From the NCBI GenBank assembly GCA_038245795.1, contig JBBRSC010000005.1:1-30185 (forward strand): a stretch of DNA of 30,185 bases, written 5' to 3'. Within the stretch, counting starts at the first letter, position 1, and each line of letters starts with the position of its first letter. The position numbers were made by a program, and so were the translations under genes. The stretch is from JBBRSC01 sp038245795. Lineage in GTDB: Bacteria; Actinomycetota; Acidimicrobiia; Acidimicrobiales; Microtrichaceae. Shown piece by piece: positions 1 through 7,699 of the stretch. The notes below the pieces were generated by a model, which searched no databases, was not told the DNA's origin, and was given only the letters and a program-made list of their open reading frames with translations.

Positions 1-1160
1 CGCATTGTCCAGTTGTGGCGGTGGGTGACTTGGTGGTGGTGGCGGCACAGCAACACCAGGTTGTTGATGTTGGTTGGTCCGCCGTCTGACCAGTGGATGA
101 TGTGGTGGGCGTCGGTCCATGGGGCGGGCGTCTCGCATCCTGGGAACACACATCCTCCGTCGCGCACGTTCAGCGCTGTGCGTTGCTGGGGTGTCGCCCA
201 CCGTTGTGTTGTCGACATGTTGAGCACAGCACCGGTGGTGTCACATGTGAGGAGCCGGAACATGGGGTCTGTCATGATGCGACGGAACCACCGTTGGTGC
301 ACAGGGTCGCCGTGACTGGTGGTTGCTGTGCCGTTCTCTGGGTTCCACACGATGACGATCTCGGGTTTGGTGGGGACGCTCGTCCCGGTATCGCGGGCGG
401 TCCCCAACCGGATCAGGTCGGAGAGCGCTTGAGCGGCGAGTTCGGTTCGGTCCGCGATGACCAGCTCGGGGCATGTTTCTTGGTCGTGTTGGGCTTGGCG
501 GCGACACCGGTCGATGCCTGCTCGTAACGCCTCGACGATGGGTTCGCCGATCTCAGGGGTGAACTCGCCTCGGAGATGAACCCGGCCGTCAAGAGATGTC
601 CCGAAGCTGAGCCGGTTCGGTCGGTCCGACGGGCCCAGCCCACCGTCAGCGTCTAACAGGTCCGCGATCCCGCGGAGTTCTTGTTCGAACCTCGCGAACG
701 TCGCCATTTCCGCGACCCGGATCAACCGGGTTTGGAGTTCGACCAGACCATCAACAATGCGGGGGTTCGACACCGACACGAGTGTTTCGCAGTGCTCCCA
801 CCCAACCGTCCCGGCGCTGAGCGCTGTATGAAACCCGGTGAACCGGGTGAGGAGCATCCTGGCGACCCGGAGCCGGCGTCGAACCTGGCGTTCGGGAACA
901 TTCCACCGTGCAGCAACCCACCCTGACGTCCGCATCCCCGACTCGGTGTCAGTGACACCCTGATCGTCCAACAACACCAACATCTTGGCGAACTCGGCGT
1001 CCTCAGCCCGACGTGTCCGAAACCGGGCATCAATCAGACCACGAACATCACCGTTACCGAACCGGTCCGAACAACCCCGACCATCATGCACATCAACAAC
1101 ATCAACAACGGTGGCCGTGTCGCTGTCGGCTGCGGAACCGGGCTGGTGATGCTCGAACAT
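1..1160 (-). CDS. DUF222 / HNH endonuclease-like protein (3' end beyond the window)
   Basis: The minus-strand frame is open from ATG at 1160 to the window edge (386 codons, no stop). The N-terminal two thirds is the helical DUF222-type region. The last ~55 visible residues form an HNH nuclease domain: a VRDGGCVFPGC segment, then AHHIIHWSDGGPTNINN, then LCRHHH, giving the paired Cys, His-His and Asn-His residues expected of HNH nucleases. Such proteins are common and multicopy in actinobacteria. Many carry HNH signatures, but their cellular role is not established. The start is supported by a TAGACT box 7 nt upstream and by the absence of a Shine-Dalgarno, so translation is probably leaderless. 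The gene diverges from the acyl-CoA dehydrogenase. The frame is intact in the visible part, with no sign of decay. Confidence 0.9.
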   Translation of the reverse strand, partial: MFEHHQPGSAADSDTATVVDVVDVHDGRGCSDRFGNGDVRGLIDARFRTRRAEDAEFAKMLVLLDDQGVTDTESGMRTSGWVAARWNVPERQVRRRLRVARMLLTRFTGFHTALSAGTVGWEHCETLVSVSNPRIVDGLVELQTRLIRVAEMATFARFEQELRGIADLLDADGGLGPSDRPNRLSFGTSLDGRVHLRGEFTPEIGEPIVEALRAGIDRCRRQAQHDQETCPELVIADRTELAAQALSDLIRLGTARDTGTSVPTKPEIVIVWNPENGTATTSHGDPVHQRWFRRIMTDPMFRLLTCDTTGAVLNMSTTQRWATPQQRTALNVRDGGCVFPGCETPAPWTDAHHIIHWSDGGPTNINNLVLLCRHHHQVTHRHNWTM

Positions 1161-1173
1161 GTGTACGAGTCTA
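1161..1173 (-). promoter_or_regulatory. Leaderless -10 box for the HNH gene
   Basis: Read on the minus strand, TAGACT (1173 to 1168) is followed by 7 nt and then the ATG at 1160. This matches a TANNNT -10 element placed so that transcription starts at or next to the start codon. No clear -35 was identified. Confidence 0.5.
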
Positions 1174-1274
1174 AAGGAGACCTGTGACAGCGAATCGACA
1201 GCATCCCAGATTCGCCATCAGTGAACGGGCGGGCGTAGCGGTTCCGTCGGAGCCGGCTCCGCGCCGCGCGCCTG

Positions 1275-1302
1275 GTTACTTGACCGATCGGTCAAGTAAC
1301 GT
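1275..1302 (+). promoter_or_regulatory. 26-bp perfect palindrome (TetR-type operator) overlapping the -10 box of the acyl-CoA dehydrogenase
   Basis: Positions 1275-1300 form a perfect inverted repeat with no spacer: GTTACTTGACCGA and its exact reverse complement. The right arm runs into TAACGT (1297-1302), a TANNNT -10 box lying 7 nt before ATG 1310. A protein bound here would occlude the core promoter. Perfect palindromes of this size next to fatty-acid genes are typical of TetR-family repressor sites. The regulator is not encoded in this window, so its identity is unknown. There is no T-run after the repeat, which argues against a terminator. Confidence 0.7.
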
Positions 1303-1309
1303 GCGCTTC

Positions 1310-2539
1310 ATGCACGAATGGTCCGACGAACATCTGATGATCCAAGGCGCGATGCGCGACTTTGTTCAGAAGAACATCCGCCCCAACCTCGAGGAGCTCG
1401 AGCACGGCGACATGCCTCCCTACGAGATCCTCCGCAAGATGTACAAGGAGTTCGGCATCGACGCCGTCGCGAAGGCGACGTTCGAGAAGCGAATCGCACG
1501 AGAGCGGGCGAACCTTGCCGGCGAGTCAAAAGCCGAACCCGAAGGCGACGACAGCCTCGGAGGTCACGACCCGGCCTTCCAGCTGATCCCCATCATCGAG
1601 TTGTGCCGCTACTGCCCCGGCATGGTCACCGCTATGGGCGTCTCCGTTGGCCTGACATCTGCGGCGATCATGAGCAAGGGCACGATCGCACAGAAGGAGA
1701 AGTGGGCGCTCCCGTTGCTGACCATGGAAAAGATCGGGTCATGGGCCATCACCGAACCCAACTCCGGTTCGGATGCCTTCGGTTCCATGCGAGCCTCGGC
1801 CAAGCGCGACGGCGACGAGTACATCCTCAACGGCTCCAAGACCTTCATCACCAACGGCCCCTACGCCGACACCATCGTCTTCATTTGCAAGCTCGACGAG
1901 GGTAACGACTTCAAGGATCGCAAGGTGCTCTCGTTCGTGTTGGATTCCGGCATGGAAGGTCTCGTGCAGTCCAAGCCGCTCCGCAAGATGGGCATGCACT
2001 CCTCCCCGACCGGCGAGTTGTTCCTGTCCGACGTGCGTGTCGGTCGTGATCGGCTCATCGGCGAGACCGAAGACGCCAAGGGTGGCCGCGAGGGCGCCAA
2101 AGCCACGTTCATGCAGGAACGCTCCGGGGTCGCTGCCATGGCGCTCGGGATCATCGAGCAGTGCCTCGAACTCTGCATCGACTACTCGAAGAACCGCGTC
2201 CAGTTCGGCCAGCCCATCGGCGAGTTTCAACTGATCCAGCTGAAGTTGGCCAAGATGGAGGTGGCTCGTATGAACTGCCAAAACCTCGTCTTCCGCACCA
2301 TCGAGCTGTCGAAGGCAGGCGCCACCATGACGCTGGCCGAGGCGTCGGCGATGAAGCTGTACTCCGCGCAGGCCGCCACGGACTGTGCACTCGAAGCCGT
2401 CCAACTCTTCGGAGGCAACGGCTACATGAGTGAGTTCCAGGTCGAGCAGCTGGCCCGAGATGCCAAGGTGCTGCAGATCTACGCCGGGACCGACGAAATC
2501 CAGACCAGTCAGATCGCCCGCAGCCTGCTTGCGAGCTGA
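1310..2539 (+). CDS. Acyl-CoA dehydrogenase (FAD-dependent), LCAD/isovaleryl-type catalytic base
   Basis: The 409-residue product should oxidise an acyl-CoA to the trans-2-enoyl-CoA with FAD, passing electrons to ETF. Family landmarks are the substrate/FAD loop AITEPNSGSDAFG (residues 146-158), the middle-domain GSKTFITNG (175-183), RVQFGQPIGEFQ (296-307), and the C-terminal QLFGGNGYM (365-373) and RDAKVLQIYAGTDEIQ (383-398). The Glu used as base in medium-chain enzymes is replaced by Ala392, but Glu270 in MQERSG lies where LCAD and isovaleryl-CoA dehydrogenases carry theirs. A charged insert (about 57-85) is unusual. I chose ATG 1310 because a -10 box and operator sit just upstream. An in-frame GTG at 1184, preceded by AAAGGAG, would add 42 residues that lack family character. 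The exact substrate cannot be told from sequence. Confidence 0.92.
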   Translation: MHEWSDEHLMIQGAMRDFVQKNIRPNLEELEHGDMPPYEILRKMYKEFGIDAVAKATFEKRIARERANLAGESKAEPEGDDSLGGHDPAFQLIPIIELCRYCPGMVTAMGVSVGLTSAAIMSKGTIAQKEKWALPLLTMEKIGSWAITEPNSGSDAFGSMRASAKRDGDEYILNGSKTFITNGPYADTIVFICKLDEGNDFKDRKVLSFVLDSGMEGLVQSKPLRKMGMHSSPTGELFLSDVRVGRDRLIGETEDAKGGREGAKATFMQERSGVAAMALGIIEQCLELCIDYSKNRVQFGQPIGEFQLIQLKLAKMEVARMNCQNLVFRTIELSKAGATMTLAEASAMKLYSAQAATDCALEAVQLFGGNGYMSEFQVEQLARDAKVLQIYAGTDEIQTSQIARSLLAS

Positions 2540-2573
2540 AACGGCCCGCTGACTCAAGCGGCCAGTTGATGCG

Positions 2574-2588
2574 TACGCTGGGCTGACC
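2574..2588 (+). promoter_or_regulatory. Leaderless -10 box for the M50 protease gene
   Basis: TACGCT (2574-2579) lies 9 nt before ATG 2589, and no Shine-Dalgarno is present. The spacing suggests transcription starts at or within a few bases of the ATG. The -35 is unclear. Confidence 0.4.
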
Positions 2589-3782
2589 ATGGTCCCCATC
2601 ACCGCCAAGAAGACCCGCGGGTTGCGCTTCAGCATTGGCGCCACTCCCGTGACGATCCACTGGAGCTTCCTCTTGCTGGTCGTCGTGCTCTTGGCACAGA
2701 ACGCCCGACCCATCGAGTTCACCTTGTCGTTCATCGGGGTTGTGCTGGTGTCGGTCCTGGTCCACGAATGGGGCCATGCGCTGGCGTTCGGCGCATACGG
2801 ACGAAAGTCATCAATCGTGGTGATGGCATTCGGCGGCGTGTGCATTTCGAGCGACGAACGCAAGCTGACCGACAGCCAGGCCATCGTGATCTCCTTGGCC
2901 GGTCCCTTCGCCGGGGCAGCACTGGGGCTGTTGGCGCTCTGGGGCCAACGAACCGGCATGGGTTCCACCCATCAACTCACATCGGTCGTGCTCTCCGACA
3001 CGATCCTCATCTCGCTGGGACTGGGGCTACTGAACCTGGTACCGATCCTGCCGCTCGATGGCGGCCAGGTCATGCAGCGGATCGTGAACCGCCTCGCCCC
3101 CGATCATGAACACATCACGCCGTACCTCGTGTCGGTGGCGGTTGCTGCCGGTGCGGCCGCGTTGGTATGGCGCCTCGGACCGCCGAACGCCACGATCCTC
3201 TACGTCTTCATCCTCGTGGCGGTATGGATCAACTTGGCCATGCTGGGGGAGCATCGGCGTGAGGCCGCCCACGACGAACGGGTTCGCCAACTCGATTCTG
3301 CGTTGGCGCTCCTCGGCCAGGCCGATCCGTCGGCGGCCATTCATTCGCTCGAAACCTTCCTGCAGACCGAGCGCGACACCGAATTGATGGATCGGGCTGC
3401 CATGCCGTTGGCGTGGGCGCTGGCCTGGCGAGATCAGCCCGGCGATGCTGAACGGACGACCCAGCTGGGGAGCCTGTTGGCTGGCCGCCATCACGCAGCG
3501 TTGGTCATGGCGCTGGCAGCGCGGCGATTGGGCCGACGAGACGAATCATTGGCGTTGGTGGCGCGCGGGTTCGGCATGGAAGATGCGCCTCCCCCGCCGT
3601 GGTACATCGATCGAGTTGCGCCGACCAGCGACGACATCGATCGTGCCGCCGCGTGGATCGATCAGCTCGATCTGGGCGAACGCCATCACGGGCTGACACG
3701 CCTGGCGTCGACGTTGTCCGCCGCCGGGCGACGCGACGATGCCATCCGGGTGAAGGCGCTGATGCTTCGCACCGTCGGCTGA
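2589..3782 (+). CDS. M50-family membrane metalloprotease with helical C-terminal domain
   Basis: This 397-residue integral membrane protein carries both site-2-protease signatures. HEWGH (residues 59-63) is the zinc-binding HExxH motif inside a transmembrane helix, and NLVPILPLDGGQV (148-160) supplies the third metal ligand, Asp156. Hydrophobic segments at about 21-37, 45-65, 96-118, 132-152 and 175-222 fit the SpoIVFB-like subgroup without a PDZ domain. Residues ~230-397 are soluble, Ala-rich and helical, with repeating Leu/Ala patterns suggestive of TPR-like hairpins, possibly for substrate recognition. M50 enzymes cleave transmembrane segments of regulators such as anti-sigma factors. No such partner is adjacent, so the substrate is unknown. 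The gene is convergent with the hemolysin-III gene, 45 nt apart. Confidence 0.88.
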   Translation: MVPITAKKTRGLRFSIGATPVTIHWSFLLLVVVLLAQNARPIEFTLSFIGVVLVSVLVHEWGHALAFGAYGRKSSIVVMAFGGVCISSDERKLTDSQAIVISLAGPFAGAALGLLALWGQRTGMGSTHQLTSVVLSDTILISLGLGLLNLVPILPLDGGQVMQRIVNRLAPDHEHITPYLVSVAVAAGAAALVWRLGPPNATILYVFILVAVWINLAMLGEHRREAAHDERVRQLDSALALLGQADPSAAIHSLETFLQTERDTELMDRAAMPLAWALAWRDQPGDAERTTQLGSLLAGRHHAALVMALAARRLGRRDESLALVARGFGMEDAPPPPWYIDRVAPTSDDIDRAAAWIDQLDLGERHHGLTRLASTLSAAGRRDDAIRVKALMLRTVG

Positions 3783-3827
3783 GCGCGCGCTCGCGTGTCG
3801 CTGGTCGAACCGAACGGCCAGGAAGGG

Positions 3828-4682
3828 TCAGGTCGGGAGAACCAGGGCGACGAGCGCGAAGTGCAGCGCACCGGCCACGATCGTGAAGACGTGCCACACC
3901 TCGTGGTACCCGAAGATCGTCGGCGCCGGATTAGGGCGCTGCTTGCCGAGAATGATGGCACCGACGGTGTAGAGCAAGCCGCCACCGAACAACAGCGCCA
4001 GCCGAAGCCCATCGAGTTCGGCAATCAGCTTCGGCATCGTGATGATGGCCGCCCACCCGAGCACTGCGTACAGCCACGACCCCGACTTCCCCGGCCCCAC
4101 GCTCAAGCGCACCATCTTCATGATCACGCCCGCCAGTGCGGTCACCCACACCGCTACCAACGCAGGAATTCCCCATGCCCGTGGCAACACCAGCACACAG
4201 ATCGGTGTGTAGGTCCCGGCGATCAGCATGAAGATCATCGAATGATCGAGCTTGCGCAGCATGGTGACCGAACGAACCGAGTGGGCGAGTCGGTGATACG
4301 AGGCTGACGCACCGAACAGTCCCGCCAGGCTCGCCCAGTATACGGCCACTGCGATCCGGGAGGCCGTGGTGTTCGCCGCTGCCAGCAGGAAGAAGCCAGC
4401 GGGAAGGGTAATGAAGAAGGCCCCCGCATGCATCCGGCCACGCCATTCCGGTTTGAAGCCGTAGGCGTCGGCCTGAGTCATCTCCACCGGCCCGAGTTGG
4501 ATTGCCGGTTCGCCCGCATTCACCACGGCAGTCTCCGTCATTGCGGCCCGTCCAGCAACGTCGGGGTCGTCCGCTCGGACCGCTGCTGCGCCTGTGTCGA
4601 CCTCGACGTTTGGGGGAATGGTGATCGAAGCTCGATCACCACGTCCGTCCAACGTCAGTGCTCCCCCGCTGCGTGACCTCAT
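3828..4682 (-). CDS. Hemolysin III / PAQR family seven-helix membrane protein
   Basis: The core holds the PAQR (HlyIII/YqfA) motifs in order: FGASASYHR near the end of the second or third helix, KLDHSMIF, and the C-terminal GYHEVWHVF. The conserved Ser, Asp and His residues are those proposed to bind zinc in this family. About seven hydrophobic segments follow a basic PEWRGRMHAG start. Bacterial members are annotated as hemolysins from an early report, but they may act as membrane hydrolases or in membrane homeostasis; no toxin role is implied. The start is uncertain. ATG 4682 has a good Shine-Dalgarno (AGGGGGA, 6 nt spacing) and gives 284 residues. ATG 4541 (237 residues) gives a more usual length, and the region between them has weaker GC3 bias and an inverted repeat. 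Confidence 0.87.
   Translation of the reverse strand: MRSRSGGALTLDGRGDRASITIPPNVEVDTGAAAVRADDPDVAGRAAMTETAVVNAGEPAIQLGPVEMTQADAYGFKPEWRGRMHAGAFFITLPAGFFLLAAANTTASRIAVAVYWASLAGLFGASASYHRLAHSVRSVTMLRKLDHSMIFMLIAGTYTPICVLVLPRAWGIPALVAVWVTALAGVIMKMVRLSVGPGKSGSWLYAVLGWAAIITMPKLIAELDGLRLALLFGGGLLYTVGAIILGKQRPNPAPTIFGYHEVWHVFTIVAGALHFALVALVLPT
4619..4641. repeat. Perfect inverted repeat (10-bp arms, 3-nt spacer), possible operator
   Basis: TGGTGATCGA, AGC, TCGATCACCA. If the hemolysin-III gene starts at ATG 4541, this lies about 80 bp upstream and is a reasonable regulator site. If the gene starts at 4682, the repeat falls inside codons of the N-terminal extension. No regulator gene is adjacent. 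Confidence 0.4.
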
Positions 4683-4796
4683 CGCCGTTCCCCCTGCCAA
4701 GAACACGATCTGCGCTCACCCGCCTGGGCCCCGCAGATCCCCCTCGAACCTTGGTAACACTGTTCCGTTGCGCCGCCAAGGGGAAACTTCACCCAA

Positions 4797-6995
4797 TCAA
4801 TATGTGAGCCACACGCCCTTTGGTGGAACCTGTCCGACGCCCGGCTTGTCGCGATCACACACCCCATCGGGGAAGACCGATCCGAGTCGGACAGTCTGCG
4901 GTTCAGTGAAGGTGACGGCCGCATACGACGCGGGATCGACAGGTCGAAGCTGACACTTGATGATGTCGTTGCGGCGCGGCGCACCAGCCGCGGTGCGAGG
5001 ATCGCCGTGGATCGGATACGCCTGAGTGCACCCATTGTCGGTGTCGTAGACGTCGTCCGACGCAAGGCGTTGTCCGTCAGAGGTGATGCAGTCATCGGTC
5101 AGTGATGCGGGCCGAGTGTCAGCCAGCAACTTCTGCCAATCGGCGTCGGTTGCCGGCGGCGTAGCGGGCGTCACCTTCTCGAGCGCAACCAGCCACGCGT
5201 CGAGCTGATCGACCATCTCCTTCAGGGGCAGCGAGTCGCTCTTGACCAGCTCGGTGATGCCCTTGCCGGGTCGGGTCCACAGCACCTGATTCGTGGGGCG
5301 GGCCCCGGCCGCGCTCGTCATCCGATCGCGAATGCTGAACGCACGGAACCGATCGTGGATGTCGACACCGAGATCGGTGTAGGGGTTGGCATTGATGATG
5401 GGGATTCGCAACAGATTGCCGTTGCCGTTGAGAACTCGGCCGTTCGCGTATGCGGCCTCGATCACCTCAGAGGTCGCAACTTCACGCCGATCGACGAAGG
5501 CACCCTCGTCGTCGTAGCCCCCGATTCCGTCGTTGAGGTCGAGAAACTGATCGACGGTGATCGTGCCCGCGGTGAGCGCGTCACGTCCGTATTCGACCCC
5601 CACATTGTCGAGTGGCCGCATTGCGAAACCGGCGGCGTCCTTCGGGAACAGATTGGCGCTGGCATCCTGCAGCGTGCAGCGAGCGCCCATCGGGTTCTTC
5701 AGCGGGTCGTAGATGAGCTCAGCCCCGACCTCGGGCGAACAACCGATCTTGGGATCGATGGCCTTGATGAAGGTCTGCAACCACGTCTGGCAGAACGCGT
5801 TCGAACCATGGCCCGCAACTGCCAGGCGCTGCGCCGACGTGAACGCTGTGCCGGTGTCGGATTTCCAGAAGTTGCCGAGTAGACCACAATCGGTCACACC
5901 GGCGGCGATGGTGACCGCGTCGGGAAACGGCAGCGACGGTTCGATGGCATCGAGCAGGCCCGGGTAGTTCTGGGTGATGAGGTGCAACTGGATCGAGCCG
6001 CCAGAACCGCCGTGGCCGATGGTGTGAACGGGGACCCCGTAGCTCTCGATCAGGTGCTCCTTGACCATCATCGTCGCCTCGGCCGACACCACATCGTTGC
6101 AGGCGGTCTGGAAGACATTGAGGGTCGACTTCACGTTGGCGTACCCCTCGGCGAGCAGGTCCCGATGGGAGTCCATGCCCAGGAAATGACCCTGAGTGAA
6201 CCCCGTGCCGCAGCCGCCGCCGTACTCATAGAGGAGCCGCTTGTTCCATGCGGAGCTGTCCCACGTTCGCGCCGGCGCCTGCGGATTCGGTGTGGGTTCG
6301 AGAACTTCGAACTCATAGACCGAGCGGTCGATGACACCCTTCTCGACCCGAACGATGAACGGGACCTTCGTGCCATTCCGATCGATCAGGGCAACGTCGG
6401 ACGGGGGCTTCGTCGGGTCCTCGAGATCCTTGGCCGTGGCCTTGTCGTCACCGGTGTAGTAGCGCCACGTCGTGGTGGTCGGCGCCGAACAATTGTCATC
6501 CGTTGGCTTCCCCAGACCGAAGTCCTCCGTCGTGCAGACGAACGGTGTCTGGTGCGGCCCTGAGAAAACGGGTCCGGCGATCGGATGGTTGGTGAGCAAC
6601 ATGTTGGCGATCTGCGCGCCCGCTTGGGACGCGGTCAGCGAGTTGTCGCCATCACGAAGACCGTCGAGGTACGCGAGTCCCACCGGCATGCTCGGCACGG
6701 ACGTATCCATCTTGAAGGAAGCGGTGACGTCCGCACCGTTGAGGGCGTAGGTCACCGGCTCGCCGGCGGGCGGTGTCGCCGCCACGAGCACATCGCCACC
6801 CGAGACCATGTCGGGTCGGAGATTGGAGACCACCTTCAGAATGCTCTGCTGCTTCGTGGGTGCCGTGGTGTCGGTGGGTGTCGCCGCGTCCTTCGAGCAG
6901 CCAGCAGCGACGAGCACAAGCGCGACCGCGGGAATCATCCAACGACTGACTCGCCGCAGGCCTGGTTCCCGAGTGTCGCTGTGTTGCCGGTTCAT
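4797..6995 (-). CDS. DUF6351-like secreted alpha/beta-hydrolase lipoprotein
   Basis: This is a 732-residue exported protein. The start at ATG 6995 follows a GGGGG Shine-Dalgarno and gives a basic n-region, the hydrophobic stretch MIPAVALVLVAAGC and a lipobox ending at Cys33. A Thr-rich linker follows, and the mature protein should be anchored to the outer face of the membrane. Residues ~50-130 look like a beta-rich N-terminal domain. The hydrolase part has LLYEYGGGCGTGF (about 255-267) for the oxyanion region and IGHGGSGGS (about 326-334), a GxSxG-type elbow with Ser331 as probable nucleophile. The pattern GYANVKSTLNVF...CNDVVSAE agrees with my recollection of the DUF6351 family, related to tannase/feruloyl-esterase hydrolases. 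Cysteines are numerous, consistent with extracellular disulfides. The substrate is unknown. The gene appears monocistronic. Confidence 0.78.
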   Translation of the reverse strand: MNRQHSDTREPGLRRVSRWMIPAVALVLVAAGCSKDAATPTDTTAPTKQQSILKVVSNLRPDMVSGGDVLVAATPPAGEPVTYALNGADVTASFKMDTSVPSMPVGLAYLDGLRDGDNSLTASQAGAQIANMLLTNHPIAGPVFSGPHQTPFVCTTEDFGLGKPTDDNCSAPTTTTWRYYTGDDKATAKDLEDPTKPPSDVALIDRNGTKVPFIVRVEKGVIDRSVYEFEVLEPTPNPQAPARTWDSSAWNKRLLYEYGGGCGTGFTQGHFLGMDSHRDLLAEGYANVKSTLNVFQTACNDVVSAEATMMVKEHLIESYGVPVHTIGHGGSGGSIQLHLITQNYPGLLDAIEPSLPFPDAVTIAAGVTDCGLLGNFWKSDTGTAFTSAQRLAVAGHGSNAFCQTWLQTFIKAIDPKIGCSPEVGAELIYDPLKNPMGARCTLQDASANLFPKDAAGFAMRPLDNVGVEYGRDALTAGTITVDQFLDLNDGIGGYDDEGAFVDRREVATSEVIEAAYANGRVLNGNGNLLRIPIINANPYTDLGVDIHDRFRAFSIRDRMTSAAGARPTNQVLWTRPGKGITELVKSDSLPLKEMVDQLDAWLVALEKVTPATPPATDADWQKLLADTRPASLTDDCITSDGQRLASDDVYDTDNGCTQAYPIHGDPRTAAGAPRRNDIIKCQLRPVDPASYAAVTFTEPQTVRLGSVFPDGVCDRDKPGVGQVPPKGVWLTY

Positions 6996-7023
6996 GTCGA
7001 TACCCCCGTCTTGGACCCGACGG

Positions 7024-7029
7024 ACACTA
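7024..7029 (-). promoter_or_regulatory. Possible -10 box for the DUF6351-like lipoprotein gene
   Basis: The minus strand reads TAGTGT (7029 to 7024), 28 nt before ATG 6995. This would give a leader of about 20 nt containing the GGGGG ribosome-binding site. No convincing -35 was found, so this is tentative. Confidence 0.3.
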
Positions 7030-7075
7030 TGGCCTCGGCCAGAAACGGGTCGATTCTCCGCACGTCTCATGCCGA

Positions 7076-7699
7076 TCAGCCAGCGGCGTTGGCGGCATCC
7101 TCGATGCCGGGACGCTCGGCTCCGATGGTCGTCGAGTCGCCGTGGCCCGTGTGCACGATCGTGTGATCCGGAAGGGTGAGCAGACGCTGTTGGATCGACC
7201 GGACGATCGTCGGATAGTCGCTGTAGCTCCGACCCGTCGCTCCCGGCCCGCCGCAGAACAGCGTGTCACCGCTGAACAACACTCCCGAGTCCGGATCGGT
7301 GAAACAGCAGCAACCGGGGGAATGTCCGGGCGTATGGATCGTGGCGAGGCTCTGGCCACCCGCGGAGAACACCGATCCGGGTTCCACCACTTGGTCGACC
7401 GGACGGTTCGGGTACACCACCTCCCACAGCATCGTGTCGTCGGGGTGCAACGCAATCGGTGCGTCGGTGGCCTCCGCCAGAGCCACCGCCGCGTTGATGT
7501 GATCGTTGTGGCCGTGCGTCAGCAGGATCGTGGCGACGCGTCGGCCAGCCACAGCGGCAAGGATTCGCTGATGATCGTGCGCCGCATCGATCACGATGAC
7601 CTCGCGGTCATCACCCACCAACCAGATGTTGTTCGTGACCTCGAAATCCTCACCGTCCAACGAGAACAGTCCATCCGTTGTCACCAACTCGATCGACAT
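7076..7699 (-). CDS. Metallo-beta-lactamase-fold hydrolase (glyoxalase-II-like), mycothiol-linked
   Basis: The 207-residue MBL-fold protein has the full metal-binding set: THGHNDH (His62, His64, Asp66, His67), the TPGHSPG loop (His126), FSGDTLF (Asp145) and VHTGHGD (His183/His186). The size and motif spacing match glyoxalase-II-like thioester hydrolases. Its ATG overlaps the stop of mscR in the sequence TGATG, so the two are translationally coupled. In Mycobacterium the mscR homologue (Rv2259) is likewise followed by an MBL-fold gene (Rv2260). The likely role, by inference, is hydrolysis of S-formylmycothiol or another mycothiol thioester made by MscR. The in-frame region upstream of 7699 belongs to mscR in another frame and was not included. 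Confidence 0.9.
   Translation of the reverse strand: MSIELVTTDGLFSLDGEDFEVTNNIWLVGDDREVIVIDAAHDHQRILAAVAGRRVATILLTHGHNDHINAAVALAEATDAPIALHPDDTMLWEVVYPNRPVDQVVEPGSVFSAGGQSLATIHTPGHSPGCCCFTDPDSGVLFSGDTLFCGGPGATGRSYSDYPTIVRSIQQRLLTLPDHTIVHTGHGDSTTIGAERPGIEDAANAAG

Noticed and set aside
93..527. Plus-strand open frame at the left edge
   Set aside because: Antisense to the DUF222/HNH gene, whose minus-strand frame shows the complete HNH motif.
1184..1309. GTG 1184 as acyl-CoA dehydrogenase start, preceded by AAAGGAG
   Set aside because: The Shine-Dalgarno is only 4 nt away, the added 42 residues are not ACAD-like and they would place the promoter palindrome inside the coding region. It remains possible.
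1739..2968. 409-codon minus-strand open frame across the acyl-CoA dehydrogenase and the M50 gene
   Set aside because: It runs antisense to two genes with clear family motifs; no recognisable domain in its product. High-GC DNA yields long shadow frames.
3781..3792. GAGCGCGCGCTC palindrome after the M50 gene
   Set aside because: No loop and very GC-simple; expected by chance in this composition, too short for a terminator.
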